Shown here piece after piece: positions 35,278 to 46,123 of a DNA stretch of 64,000 nucleotides. The notes under the pieces are model-generated. The model was not told the DNA's origin, did no database searches, and saw nothing but the letters and a program-made list of their open reading frames with translations. The stretch is from Actinopolyspora mzabensis (GTDB lineage Bacteria > Actinomycetota > Actinomycetes > Mycobacteriales > Pseudonocardiaceae), in the NCBI RefSeq assembly GCF_900101095.1, contig NZ_FNFM01000007.1, forward strand, positions 62,001 through 126,000. Reading direction: 5' to 3'. How positions within the stretch are numbered: the first letter of the stretch is position 1; every line of letters begins with the position of its first letter. The position numbers were made by a program, and so were the translations under genes.

Positions 35278-36510
35278 TCACCAGTCCGGACGCAGCGGCA
35301 TGGGGCTGACCCCGCCCGCCGAGCGCACTCCCAGCATCTGGTGCAGCTGGATCTCGTTGCTCTCGAAGGCCAGCCGGCAGGCCGCCATGTACAGCCGCCA
35401 CACCCTGGCGCGGGCGTGTCCCACCTCGGCCACGGCCTTACCCCAGTTGCGCTCCAGGTTCGCGCACCAACCCGCCAGCGTCAGCGCGTAGTGCTCACGC
35501 AGGTTCTCCTCGTGCCGCACCTCCAGACCGTGGTCGTGCATCCGGGACATGAGCTCGCCGGGCGGCTCCAACTCACCGTCGGGGAAGACGTAGCGGCTGA
35601 TGAACTTGCCCGCCCTGGCCGGATAGGAACCGTCCGGACGGGTGATGCAGTGGTTGAGCAGTCGCCCACCGGGGCGCAGTTTCTCCCGCAGGAAGTTGAA
35701 GTACTCCGGCAGCTGCTCCCGCCCGATGTGCTCGGTGAGCCCGATCGAGCTCACCGCGTCGAAGCCGGATTCCGGCACGTTTCGGTAGTCCTGGTAGCGC
35801 ACCTCGGCCAACTCGCCCAGCCCCCGGTCGGCGATGACCCGCTGCGCCCACTCGGCCTGGGCACGTGAGAGCGTGACCCCGAGGGCGCGCACCCCGTAGT
35901 GCTCGGCCGCGTGCAGCACCATGCCGCCCCAGCCAGCGCCGATGTCCAGCAGCCGCATGCCCGGTTCGAGTCCGAGCTTGCGTGCGACGAGACCGTGCTT
36001 GGTGTACTGCGCCTGCTCCAGGCTCGCGTCGCTTCGCTCGAACACCGCGCAGGTGTAGGTCATCGAGGGCCCGAGCACCCACTCGTAGAACAGGTTCGAC
36101 ACGTCGTAGTGGTACGAGACGCTTTCGCTGTCCCTGCGTTTGGAGTGTCTCCTGCCGATGCGAGCCCGGTTCTCCTGCTCCGGCGGCCGAACGGGCCACC
36201 ACAAGCGGTAGCCCGCGAACCTCACAGCCAGCCGGGCACGCAGCTTCCAGGGCATGTGGGACATCACGACGGACGGAAACGCGGCCAGGGCGGTGTACAT
36301 GTCGCCCTGCACTTCGATGTGGCCGTTGATGTAGGCCCGCGCCAGTCCCAGTTCCCCAGGAGCCGTGGCCAGGTGAGCCAGTGCCAGCGGAGAATTGACC
36401 ACTATGGCCGAGGAGCAGCCGGAAGGGCCGCTCCGGCTGCCGTCGTAGGCGCGGAACTCGATCGGCAGATCGTCACCGAACAGACGTGCGAACACGGCTG
36501 CCAATGCCAT
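35278..36510 (-). CDS. Cyclopropane-fatty-acid synthase family methyltransferase, TmsB-like
   Basis: SAM-dependent enzyme of 410 residues that methylenates or methylates double bonds in phospholipid acyl chains. Landmarks are SVSYHYDVSNLFYEWVLGPS, TYTCAVFE, motif I LLDIGAGWGGMVLHAAEHYG (about 195-214), and ITRPDGSYPARAGKFISRYV. It follows a FAD-dependent oxidoreductase by 76 nt in the same direction. That pair corresponds to the tmsA/tmsB (Rv0449c/Rv0447c-like) system producing 10-methyl branched fatty acids such as tuberculostearic acid, where this enzyme makes the 10-methylene intermediate. ATG at 36510 follows GGAGGG. Confidence 0.9.
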   Translation of the reverse strand: MALAAVFARLFGDDLPIEFRAYDGSRSGPSGCSSAIVVNSPLALAHLATAPGELGLARAYINGHIEVQGDMYTALAAFPSVVMSHMPWKLRARLAVRFAGYRLWWPVRPPEQENRARIGRRHSKRRDSESVSYHYDVSNLFYEWVLGPSMTYTCAVFERSDASLEQAQYTKHGLVARKLGLEPGMRLLDIGAGWGGMVLHAAEHYGVRALGVTLSRAQAEWAQRVIADRGLGELAEVRYQDYRNVPESGFDAVSSIGLTEHIGREQLPEYFNFLREKLRPGGRLLNHCITRPDGSYPARAGKFISRYVFPDGELEPPGELMSRMHDHGLEVRHEENLREHYALTLAGWCANLERNWGKAVAEVGHARARVWRLYMAACRLAFESNEIQLHQMLGVRSAGGVSPMPLRPDW

Positions 36511-36586
36511 TGTCGAACCCTCCATATCGACCTGACAACGACGACCGGCCCCCGGACCGGTAGCCGTGGGGGGCCACCGAGCGTGC

Positions 36587-37969
36587 TCAGGTGCCCAGCA
36601 CACACTTGTCGTAGAGATCGGGCAGCTTGCCCGCCTCGTCGTAGCGCTGTTTCAACCGCTGGTACGTGGCTCCGTCGTAACGGCGCCAGAACTCCTCGGG
36701 CTCGTAGTACGCGGTCGAGTACAACGACTTGTGCCCGTCGAGCTCGCTCACCTCGGCCTCGATGGCCCGGTTGTACGTGCCGACGGACTGCCCCTCACCC
36801 AACGGCACCGTGGCCCAGAACCCGACGTTGACGTAGAGCGTCGCCGGATCCATGGGGTAGAGCGGCCAGCCCTGGCTGTCGCGCAGCCGCACCGGACACA
36901 GCCACACCGGACTGATGCCGATCTCGCGGTGGAAGAACTCCAGGAACTCTGCCAACCGGTCGAGCGGGATCTCGACGTCCTGGATCACCGGTTCGCGGCT
37001 GGGACGGCCGCGCAGCCGGTAGAACCGTTCGGACAGTCCGTGCCGCTGATCGAGGGACACGAGCCTGCGGTAGACGTCCGACCGCAGCAACCGGCGTGGC
37101 CAGAACGGGCGGATCGCGGGGTGTTGCGCGCCGAAAGCGCGGGAACACCAGAACCAGTCGGTGTCCCAGCGCCACAGGTAGTCGTGCGTACGCAGGTGGT
37201 CCACCTCGCGGTCGCGAATCGAGCGGTAGTAGATCCGGTTACCGGTGTAGTCGCTGGTGTACGGCGCTCGCGAGGTGAAGGTGCCCAGCGTCAGATACAG
37301 CTCGTTCGCGCCGAACACGGTACCGTCCAGAAAGTCCACCCGCTGTTCGTTCCAGCTCCCCGAACGGCCGATGCGCTCGATCGCCTCGGCACAGGACGCT
37401 GTCGAGTCGAACGGCACGTGCCGCAGCCGCACGTAGTCCCGCACCGGCTGGAGTTCGATCAGCAATCGCAGTGCGTAGCCGAGTGAGCCGTAGGAGTTCG
37501 GGAAGCCGCGGAACAGCTCGGCGTGCTCGTTGTCGGGCCGCGCCAGCACGACGCCGCCGTCACCGGTGAGGATCTCCATCTCCAGCACGGATTCGTGCGG
37601 CAGCCCGTTGCGGAACGACGACGCCTCTATCCCCAGACCCGCCACGGCCCCGCCGAGGGTGATCGTCTTCAGCTGCGGCACGACCAGCGGCATCAGCCCG
37701 TACGGCAGCGTCGCGGCGACCAGGTCCTCGAAAGTGGTCATACCCTGCACGTCGGCGACCCGCCGTCGCGGATCCACCCGAAGAACCCTGTCGAGACCGG
37801 TTACGTCGAGCCCGCCGCTGACCGGTGCGCGGAATCGGAACAGATTCGAAGTGGACTTGGCCAGGCGGACTCGTTCGGAGGCGGGAATGCGGCCGTAGCG
37901 CGCGGTCAGCGCGGCGACTTCATCGGAGTGTTCGACACGATCGGGTGCGGCGGGCGGATCGCTCTCCAT
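36587..37969 (-). CDS. FAD-binding oxidoreductase, TmsA-like 10-methylene fatty acid reductase
   Basis: 460-residue protein with the FAD-binding PCMH-type domain in the first half (VSGGLDVTGLDRVLRVDP, MTTFEDLVAATLPYGLMPLV, TLGGAVAGLGIEASSFRNGL) and a DWARF1/alkylglycerone-like C-terminal half. Found immediately upstream of a Cfa-type methyltransferase, it matches the reductase partner that converts 10-methylene to 10-methyl acyl chains. The substrate assignment is inferred from this pairing. The start ATG at 37969 has only a weak ribosome-binding site. Confidence 0.85.
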   Translation of the reverse strand: MESDPPAAPDRVEHSDEVAALTARYGRIPASERVRLAKSTSNLFRFRAPVSGGLDVTGLDRVLRVDPRRRVADVQGMTTFEDLVAATLPYGLMPLVVPQLKTITLGGAVAGLGIEASSFRNGLPHESVLEMEILTGDGGVVLARPDNEHAELFRGFPNSYGSLGYALRLLIELQPVRDYVRLRHVPFDSTASCAEAIERIGRSGSWNEQRVDFLDGTVFGANELYLTLGTFTSRAPYTSDYTGNRIYYRSIRDREVDHLRTHDYLWRWDTDWFWCSRAFGAQHPAIRPFWPRRLLRSDVYRRLVSLDQRHGLSERFYRLRGRPSREPVIQDVEIPLDRLAEFLEFFHREIGISPVWLCPVRLRDSQGWPLYPMDPATLYVNVGFWATVPLGEGQSVGTYNRAIEAEVSELDGHKSLYSTAYYEPEEFWRRYDGATYQRLKQRYDEAGKLPDLYDKCVLGT

Positions 37970-38085
37970 GATCTACGACTCTAAGCCGCACCGCCGGTGT
38001 GAGCATCCCGATTCGCGAGAAACATGGCAGAATACGCAAACCGTCCACGCGATACTACTCCGGGAGCACCAGGCCCTGTCCGGCA

Positions 38086-39072
38086 TCACTCGGAACGGCG
38101 CAGCGCCCAGGCCCGTAAGCCACGGAAACCGGAGACCTTGTTCGGCCCGAGCGAGGTCAGCACGAAACCCGACTCGGGGCGCAATCCGGCCGCGCACTCG
38201 CGGTCCACCAGCACCGACGAGGGCCTGGCCAACGTGGTCAGCCTGCTCGCGATGTTGACGGTGGAGCCGTAGACATCACCGAACCGGGCAAGCACTGTGC
38301 CGTGAGCCAGGCCGATCCGCAACGGCGGCAGGTCGGGTTCCCGCGCGACGTTCTCGTTGAGCGAGAGCGCTATCTCCGCCCCGTCGCGAACCGTGTCCGC
38401 CACGAACAGCACCTCGTCCCCCACGGTCTTGACGATTCGACCGTGGTTCTCGGCGATCACCCTGGTGACCAGGTCCTCGAAGTCGTCGATCAGCCGCGCC
38501 AGTTCGCGTTCGCTGTAGTCGCGCACCAACCGGGTGTAGCCCACGATGTCGGCGAAGCCCACCACCACGGTGGGTTCTTCCGGCCCGGTGTCGGCCTCGT
38601 CGAGTTCCCGTGCGGCGATGGCGGAGAGGTGCCTGCGCCAGACGTAGCCCTGCAGGTTCTCCATCACCGGCAGGATCGCCTCGGCGACCTCGGCGGTGGT
38701 TTCGATGTCGGTGGCGAAGGTATCACCGAGCACTGCCTTGAAGATCCCCAGCTGCCACTCGGCCAACCGCGACATCGTCTGCGCCAGTGAACGGGCGACC
38801 GCGGTCTCCAGCTCCGGCGGAATCACTTCGGCCGATACGAGCTTGTCCACCGTTCGCATGGCGTCCACGTCGAAATCGGTGAACACCACGGCTTCGGGAG
38901 CGACGTGCGCGAAGCCCATCGCCTGCCAGAGCCGCTCGGCCCTGGAGAGTTCGACGCCGGCCAACCGGGCCACCTCGGCCTTGCGGTAGCGGGGCTCGCC
39001 GCCGAGCAACGCCCGCTCCACCGGATTGTCCGGCGCCACGAAATCATCGTGTGGTTCGAACGACGAGCACAT
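38086..39072 (-). CDS. Class III adenylate/guanylate cyclase with N-terminal regulatory domain
   Basis: 328-residue soluble protein. The C-terminal cyclase domain (about 165-320) has both metal aspartates in FADIVGYTRL and KTVGDEVLF, and the transition-state NxxxR in GSTVNIASRL. The N-terminal part resembles the pH-responsive regulatory domain of mycobacterial Rv1264. It should make cyclic AMP, though the nucleotide choice is not proven by sequence. Its ATG at 39072 lies 29 nt inside the upstream universal stress protein gene with GGAG in front, indicating coupled translation. Confidence 0.92.
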   Translation of the reverse strand: MCSSFEPHDDFVAPDNPVERALLGGEPRYRKAEVARLAGVELSRAERLWQAMGFAHVAPEAVVFTDFDVDAMRTVDKLVSAEVIPPELETAVARSLAQTMSRLAEWQLGIFKAVLGDTFATDIETTAEVAEAILPVMENLQGYVWRRHLSAIAARELDEADTGPEEPTVVVGFADIVGYTRLVRDYSERELARLIDDFEDLVTRVIAENHGRIVKTVGDEVLFVADTVRDGAEIALSLNENVAREPDLPPLRIGLAHGTVLARFGDVYGSTVNIASRLTTLARPSSVLVDRECAAGLRPESGFVLTSLGPNKVSGFRGLRAWALRRSE

Positions 39073-39493
39073 CGCACTCCGAACGTCGGGATACCTCCGA
39101 GGGCACCGATCCCAGGATTCGTCCTTTCAGGGTGTTCAGGCCGCGGCTGCCGACCACCAGCAGATCGGCCGAACGACGCTCGGCGGTCTCGATCAGCGAG
39201 TCGATAGGCGGACCCAACACGGACACGGTATCGACACTGCCCGCTCCGGCGGAACGGGCGTGATCGGTGGCGTCGCGCAGACTGTCCTCGGCGGGCGCGG
39301 AACCGACCACCTGGAAGGCCTCCTGCCCCATCTCGTCCTGCGCGCGCTCCACGTCGCGCCTGCTGTTGGGATAGTACGCGCAGACGATCACCAGTTCGGC
39401 CGAGTCACCCGCCAACTCCGCGGCGCGCCGGACGGCGTGCATCGAAGGGGACGACCCGTCGGTTCCGACGACCACCTTGCGGTAACCAGCCAT
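39044..39493 (-). CDS. Universal stress protein
   Basis: 149-residue UspA-fold protein with the start YRKVVVGTDGSSPSMHAVRR and the ATP-binding loop VVGSRGLNTLKGRILGSVPS (G-2x-G-9x-G-S pattern) near 115-135. Such proteins bind ATP or cyclic nucleotides and act in stress and dormancy. The 3' end overlaps the cyclase gene by 29 nt, so cyclic AMP production and this protein are probably linked. ATG at 39493; the frame extends to 39598 with non-conserved residues. Confidence 0.92.
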   Translation of the reverse strand: MAGYRKVVVGTDGSSPSMHAVRRAAELAGDSAELVIVCAYYPNSRRDVERAQDEMGQEAFQVVGSAPAEDSLRDATDHARSAGAGSVDTVSVLGPPIDSLIETAERRSADLLVVGSRGLNTLKGRILGSVPSEVSRRSECDVLVVRTTR

Positions 39494-39742
39494 CGATCTC
39501 TCACTCTCCGCCCACCAGGACTGCTCGCACGTTCCACGAGTTTCGCCGATCGGCGCACCTGACCGGTCGCGCCGCGGGCACGAGCGCTCGGGGAGCACAC
39601 GCCCGGTCGACGTTCGCGATCGGGAAACATCAATTGCTCAACGAGCGGGCGCCGGGAGCGTCACGGTGATTTCGCACCGCGTTCGTCCCGCCCACCACCG
39701 ACCGGAAAATCCGGTGCGCCGAGGGGGTGGGGAACGGCACGT

Positions 39743-41452
39743 TCAGCTCCGCGGCCGGGGCTCGGTTTGCCGGAACAGCAACAGTTGTAGCTGCACACTC
39801 AGCCGTTCGGCGGGATCGTCGAGGTCGACACCGCTGATCTCGGCGGCCCGCCGGACCCGGTGGCGCAGGGTGTTGGGGTGCACGTGCAACGACAGGCTGG
39901 CACTTCGAACATCACCGAAGAACTCCAGGTAGCACAACAGCGAGCGGGCGAACTCGGTGCCGTTGTCCGCGTCGTGGGCACGCAGGGTCGCCAGCCTGGG
40001 ATCGCGCACCCGCTCGTTGTCCCGCAGCATCGTCAGCACCTCGCTGAGCAGCACCCGGGATCGGACGTCGTCGATGGTGGCGACCTCTGCGGTGTGGTCG
40101 TGCCCGAGGGCGTCGAGGATGCGGTCGGCCTCGATGCGGGACACCGGGACGTCGTCCAGCGTGGCTACGACCGAACCGATGCCCGCCTGGACACCGGAGC
40201 GAAGCTGGCCCCGCGCCGCGGTGACGATCTCCTGGGCCAGCCCGGAAACCGCCGATTCGGCGTGTCGCTCCGGGAGATCGGGCAACAGCACGTAAACCCG
40301 GGAACCGATCGTGGTCACCAGCGCGCTGCGCCGGTAGGAAGCGGCGTGCACCGAGATCAGGCTGGTCATCTCGGCGCGTTCCAGCTCGATCTCGGAGCGG
40401 TTGGAAACCCCGGTGTGCTCCCTCGGGCGCAGGGTAAGCACCACCACCACGGCGGATTTCCGGGGATCGGCACCGATGTTGGCCGCGGCCGAGTACCCGT
40501 CGATGCGGCTCTCCAGCAGACCGGTCAGCAGGTTCTCCCGGAAGCGGGGAGCCATGGTCGACTCGCTGCGTTGCCGGATCAACTGCAGCGCGGCCACCCG
40601 CGCCGCCCCGATCAGCGACCGGTCGCTGTGCTCGCTGAGCCCGCGAGCGCCCTCCTGCACCCAGATGGTGCCCAGCGGCTGCGCCCCGGCGTGGATGCCC
40701 ACGGCCATCCGCCGCCGGATCCCAAGGTCGGGGCGCGGCTCGATCCGGACGACCTCCTCGCCACCGCGCAGCCGTTGGTAGATGCCCCACGCCCGCAGCA
40801 TGGCCAGGTAGGACTCCGGACCGCGTCTGCCGAGAATGGACAGCCTGCGCAGTTCGTCGACCTCGTCGTCGGAGCGCGAGTAGGCGAGCACGCGGTTGGC
40901 GGTGTCCTCGATGCTGACGATGCCCTCGGTCAGTGCCGCCACGGTCTGGGCCAGCGAGAACAGGTCCCCCAGCGTCTCCCCCACGTCGGCCTCACCGGTC
41001 AACCGGGCGTTCTCCACGGCCGACCGCGCGAACGACTCCAGCTGTTCCCACCGCACGTCGGGGCGCACCCCGAGCAGCGCGATGCCACCGCCGATGGCCG
41101 CCTCCCGCAGCGCACGCGCGTCCTGATCCGCGTCGACCTTGACCGCCACGGCCGCGGCACCGGAACGGGCCACCCGCCGCACCAGTGGCACCGCCGAGCG
41201 CCCCCGGGTACCGATCACCAGCACGAGATCCCCGGCTCCCGTCCCCGGGGCCTCCTCCGGGTCGAGGATGACCACGTCGTGGACGGCGACGTCGAACCCG
41301 CCCGGGGCCGCCAGCACGTCGACCAGCGGCTCGCCCACCGCGATCAACAGCTGCCGCAGCGCCACCCCGGTGGTACCCGGCTGCTCCTCGTGGCCACCCG
41401 CACTCGCCGAGTACCACTCAGCGGCGACCGGTTGTTCGATCGACCAATCCAT
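39743..41452 (-). CDS. PucR-family regulator of proline catabolism (PruC-like)
   Basis: Predicted transcriptional activator of 569 residues. It lacks an N-terminal membrane part, has a GGDEF-like degenerate central domain typical of CdaR/PucR proteins (about 300-440), and ends with the PucR_2 helix-turn-helix CYLEFFGDVRSASLSLHVHP and NTLRHRVRRAAEISGVDL. It is divergent from pruA-pruB with a 130-nt promoter region between them, the same arrangement as mycobacterial pruC, which activates proline catabolism. ATG at 41452 is preferred over the upstream TTG at 41479. Confidence 0.88.
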   Translation of the reverse strand: MDWSIEQPVAAEWYSASAGGHEEQPGTTGVALRQLLIAVGEPLVDVLAAPGGFDVAVHDVVILDPEEAPGTGAGDLVLVIGTRGRSAVPLVRRVARSGAAAVAVKVDADQDARALREAAIGGGIALLGVRPDVRWEQLESFARSAVENARLTGEADVGETLGDLFSLAQTVAALTEGIVSIEDTANRVLAYSRSDDEVDELRRLSILGRRGPESYLAMLRAWGIYQRLRGGEEVVRIEPRPDLGIRRRMAVGIHAGAQPLGTIWVQEGARGLSEHSDRSLIGAARVAALQLIRQRSESTMAPRFRENLLTGLLESRIDGYSAAANIGADPRKSAVVVVLTLRPREHTGVSNRSEIELERAEMTSLISVHAASYRRSALVTTIGSRVYVLLPDLPERHAESAVSGLAQEIVTAARGQLRSGVQAGIGSVVATLDDVPVSRIEADRILDALGHDHTAEVATIDDVRSRVLLSEVLTMLRDNERVRDPRLATLRAHDADNGTEFARSLLCYLEFFGDVRSASLSLHVHPNTLRHRVRRAAEISGVDLDDPAERLSVQLQLLLFRQTEPRPRS

Positions 41453-41582
41453 CACCGTCAACGATAGCCGCTCGTACAAGCCGACCGGGCGCTGGAACTT
41501 CTATCCTCGGCAATTGGAAGGGCCGGTAGCGACACGTCCGGCCCACGACCGACACCGACGTCGCGCGAGGAGGCGTAAGGTC

Positions 41583-43211
<1,629 letters not shown>

Positions 43212-43241
43212 ACCCGGCCGAGATCCGCGAGGAGATGAAAG

Positions 43242-44168
43242 ATGCTGCGCAGTGTGATGCTGACCGCGGCCCGGTCCGGTGCGATACGTGGGCTCGTGGA
43301 GGCCAATCCACTCACCCGGACGGTGGTGGACCGGTTCGTGGCCGGGTCGGAGTCCCGCGAGGCGATCGGGGTGACCGCTCGGCTGGCCGAGGAGGGGCTG
43401 CACGTCACCCTGGACCATCTCGGGGAGGACACGACCGACGCCACGCGGGCCGACGACACGGTACGGGCTTACCAGGAGCTGCTCTCGGAGCTGCACCACG
43501 CCGGACTGGCCGACCGCGCGGAGGTCTCGGTCAAGCTCTCGGCGGTGGGGCAGCAGCTCTCCCCGGACGGGGAGAAGATCGCGCTGGACAACGCCCGCCG
43601 GATCTGCGAGTCCGCTGCCGCGGTGGGCACCACGGTCACCCTGGACATGGAGGACCACACGACCACGGACATGACGTTGCGGACGCTGTCCGACCTACGT
43701 GTGGACTTCCCCTGGGTAGGGGCGGTGCTGCAGGCCTACCTGCACCGCACCGAGCAGGACTGCCGGGACCTGGCCACGGCGGGTTCCAGGGTCCGACTGT
43801 GCAAGGGGGCCTACTCCGAGCCCGCCTCGGTGGCCTTCCAGGACAAGCAGGAAGTGGACCGCTCCTACGTGCGCTGCACGCGGGCGCTCATGGCGGGTGA
43901 GGGACATCCGATGATCGCCACTCACGATCCCCGCATGATCGCCATCGCCGCCGAGCTGGCCGAGCGTCACGGACGCGGTGCCGACAGCTACGAGTTCCAG
44001 ATGCTCTACGGCATCCGGCCCGCCGAACAGCGCCGCCTCGCCGCCGCGGGGCACAACCTTCGGGTCTACGTGCCCTACGGTGAGGAGTGGTACGGCTACT
44101 TCATGCGCAGGCTGGCCGAACGCCCGGCCAACATCGGGTTCTTCCTGCGCTCGCTGCTTACGCGCTGA
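43242..44168 (+). CDS. pruB: Proline dehydrogenase
   Basis: FAD-dependent oxidation of proline to pyrroline-5-carboxylate, passing electrons to the quinone pool. The 308-residue monofunctional (beta/alpha)8 enzyme shows VSVKLSAVGQQLSPD, TLDMEDHTTTD, RLCKGAYSEPA and the C-terminal substrate helix YGEEWYGYFMRRLAERPAN. It completes the pruA-pruB operon, ending at a terminator 9 nt downstream. Confidence 0.95.
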   Translation: MLRSVMLTAARSGAIRGLVEANPLTRTVVDRFVAGSESREAIGVTARLAEEGLHVTLDHLGEDTTDATRADDTVRAYQELLSELHHAGLADRAEVSVKLSAVGQQLSPDGEKIALDNARRICESAAAVGTTVTLDMEDHTTTDMTLRTLSDLRVDFPWVGAVLQAYLHRTEQDCRDLATAGSRVRLCKGAYSEPASVAFQDKQEVDRSYVRCTRALMAGEGHPMIATHDPRMIAIAAELAERHGRGADSYEFQMLYGIRPAEQRRLAAAGHNLRVYVPYGEEWYGYFMRRLAERPANIGFFLRSLLTR

Positions 44169-44177
44169 GTCCGCATC

Positions 44178-44226
44178 CCCGCCCGGCTGTCGCACGTCGC
44201 AGTCGACCGGAAGACAGTCGGGCGGG
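44178..44226 (+). terminator. Terminator after pruB
   Basis: A 14-bp stem with one G-T pair (CCCGCCCGGCTGTC at 44178-44191 with 44213-44226) closes a 21-nt loop just after the stop codon. The following 295 nt up to the tRNA cluster hold no gene. Confidence 0.6.
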
Positions 44227-44521
44227 TCAGTCGGGCGGGGGCACACAGGCGGGCTCTAGGGCCGTGGCACCACCTGGAGGGCCAACGAGTCCCGGCGCGA
44301 GCGAGCGCACGAGTGGAAACGCGGCGATGAGGCTTGCGAGAGTGGCGCCGAAAAGGCTGCAGGACCGGGAAGAGAGGCGAACCCGTCCGATCACCCGGAC
44401 CCGCTCACCCGGATCGGGTCAGAGCGGGAGCAGCGACACCACCCGGAAAACAGCGAGGCCGAGTCCCCCGGAACGGCGGCCGCGGCGTCGAGACACCGTG
44501 GTCGAACCACGGTGGAACCGG

Positions 44522-44593
44522 TGCGCGATACTGGGATCGAACCAGTGACCTCTACCGTGTCAAGGTAGCGCTCTCCCGCTGAGCTAATCGCGC
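44522..44593 (-). tRNA. tRNA-Val (GAC)
   Basis: 72-nt cloverleaf read on the minus strand: acceptor GCGCGAT/ATCGCGC, D-arm TAGCTCAGCGGGAGAGC, anticodon loop TTGACAC (anticodon GAC), T-loop GGTTCGATCC, discriminator A. The 3' CCA is not encoded. It is the last of three tandem tRNAs. Confidence 0.95.
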
Positions 44594-44594
44594 G

Positions 44595-44666
44595 AGGCGG
44601 AGGCGGGAATCGAACCCGCGTACAGGGCTTTGCAGGCCCTTGCCTGAGCCACTCGGCCACTCCGCC
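44595..44666 (-). tRNA. tRNA-Cys (GCA)
   Basis: Acceptor GGCGGAG/CTCCGCC, anticodon loop CTGCAAA (anticodon GCA), T-loop GGTTCGATTCC. It is separated by one base from tRNA-Val, so they are processed from one transcript. Confidence 0.95.
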
Positions 44667-44712
44667 GAAGCCACCGGTGGCAACGTCGCTCGGACGATCC
44701 GGTCGGCTACAG

Positions 44713-44784
44713 AGCGGATGACGGGATTCGAACCCGCGACCCTCACCTTGGCAAGGTGATGCGCTACCGCTGCGCTACATCCGC
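44713..44784 (-). tRNA. tRNA-Gly (GCC)
   Basis: Acceptor GCGGATG/CATCCGC, D-arm TAGCGCAGCGGTAGCGC, anticodon loop TTGCCAA (anticodon GCC), T-loop GGTTCGAATCC. It is the first gene of the Gly-Cys-Val cluster. Confidence 0.95.
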
Positions 44785-44967
44785 ACTCACGACGGGGCCG
44801 AACTCCTCCGCTCGGCGCCTCCGCCGTGTTCGGTCAAAACTCTAGACCACGCCGTGAACGGCGATCGAACCGGGGGGTCCTGTGCTGACAATCAGCACGA
44901 CAGCGGGCCGGAGCCCGCCGTCACCACCCGCGGGTCGGCACAACGCGGAATCACAGGCGACGCACGA

Positions 44968-45393
44968 TCACGAGAGGTCGTGCGGCAACAACCTCGTGAT
45001 CGCCTCGTCGATACTGACCCACAGCCCCTCGTTGCCCGGCACCACCACGTCGTAGGTGCGATCCAGGAAGTCCGCCAGCTCCTGGGCGGACGCCTCGAAC
45101 ACGGCATGTCCCGAGGGTGAGCTCAGCTCGATCACCACGACCTCGGGGTCGTCGGCGGCGGGCCTGATCGCCACGTCGCCCTCACCCGCGTGCGCGATCA
45201 GCCCGTCGGCCAGCAGATCACGCGCGAACACCCACTCGACCCAGCCGGCACGGCCGGTGCGGAACGCCGCGACGACGGCGTAGGGGTCGCGGGTGTCGTA
45301 CCGCAGTTCCACCTGAACCGGAACGGCGGGCGTCTGCGGGGCCAGCAGATCGAACACCGCTGTCGAACGAAGGGTCACATGATCGTTACGCAT
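44968..45393 (-). CDS. ssgB: SsgA-like sporulation/cell division regulator, SsgB type
   Basis: 141-residue protein of the SsgA-like family, found only in morphologically complex actinomycetes. SsgB recruits FtsZ to division sites during sporulation septation. The start MRNDHVTLRSTAVFDLLAPQ, then VPVQVELRYDTRDPYAVVAA and WVEWVFARDLLADGL, are characteristic. AGGAAGGCGAGG precedes the ATG. It lies near a PGPGW membrane protein gene, a neighbour seen in other genomes. Confidence 0.93.
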   Translation of the reverse strand: MRNDHVTLRSTAVFDLLAPQTPAVPVQVELRYDTRDPYAVVAAFRTGRAGWVEWVFARDLLADGLIAHAGEGDVAIRPAADDPEVVVIELSSPSGHAVFEASAQELADFLDRTYDVVVPGNEGLWVSIDEAITRLLPHDLS

Positions 45394-46123
45394 CGTCCTC
45401 GCCTTCCTAACTCCCTCCCGGTCGCAGCGAAGTCGACCGAGCTACACAGTTGTGACGGTTATCCGGGTCCGTTCGCTCGCAACCAACGAATAGATCACCC
45501 GTACGGGGGAAAATTAATTCGCTGAGCGACCGCAGAACTCCGTAGCGTAGCCAACAACTCCAGGGGGTGTACAAATTCCGCGATTCATCAACACGAGCCT
45601 CACCGCCTCGAAGAAAACCACCGATCCCACCGATCCGCAATCGGCGCCCCGGCCGGTTCCGCGGCAAGCCGAAATAATGCTTCCGAACCTTCTCGTGCGA
45701 CCCACCCGCACCACCCCCGGCCGGGAACGTGTACGAACCCGTCAACGACGCCCCCGGACGGCCACCACAACGCTCAAGCACTGAACCGGTCGATGCCTCG
45801 CGGCCACCACGGGACGCTGTTTTCAGGATAGTCGATAGTTGTACGACAAGCCGTTTCACACAAGAGCCCCGCGAGAGGCACACCACAAATGTTCACCGAA
45901 ACGGGCTAATATCAAATACTCCACTCTCGGGTTTTCACGCCTGAACCCGAAACCCAAAAGCGAGACCGGTGTCACACTGTGATATACACGATCACATCAT
46001 CGCCGCACCCATGACGAACGTCCGGAACGAAAATATGCGCCGCACGAGCCACTCTACAGGCACTGCAGCACCACGTAGGCTGAGACACTGACGGGGAGTC
46101 CCCTGTAGTACCGCCAGGATGAC
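45394..46123. other. 730-nt divergent intergenic region upstream of ssgB
   Basis: No gene is supported; the open frames here have no family pattern and lack convincing ribosome-binding sites. The length suggests a complex promoter for the developmental gene ssgB, but I recognise no specific operator. Confidence 0.45.

Noticed and set aside
45407-45886. 159-residue minus-strand frame upstream of ssgB
   Set aside because: No recognisable motif, poor start context, and composition unlike the neighbouring genes; more likely an untranslated promoter region.
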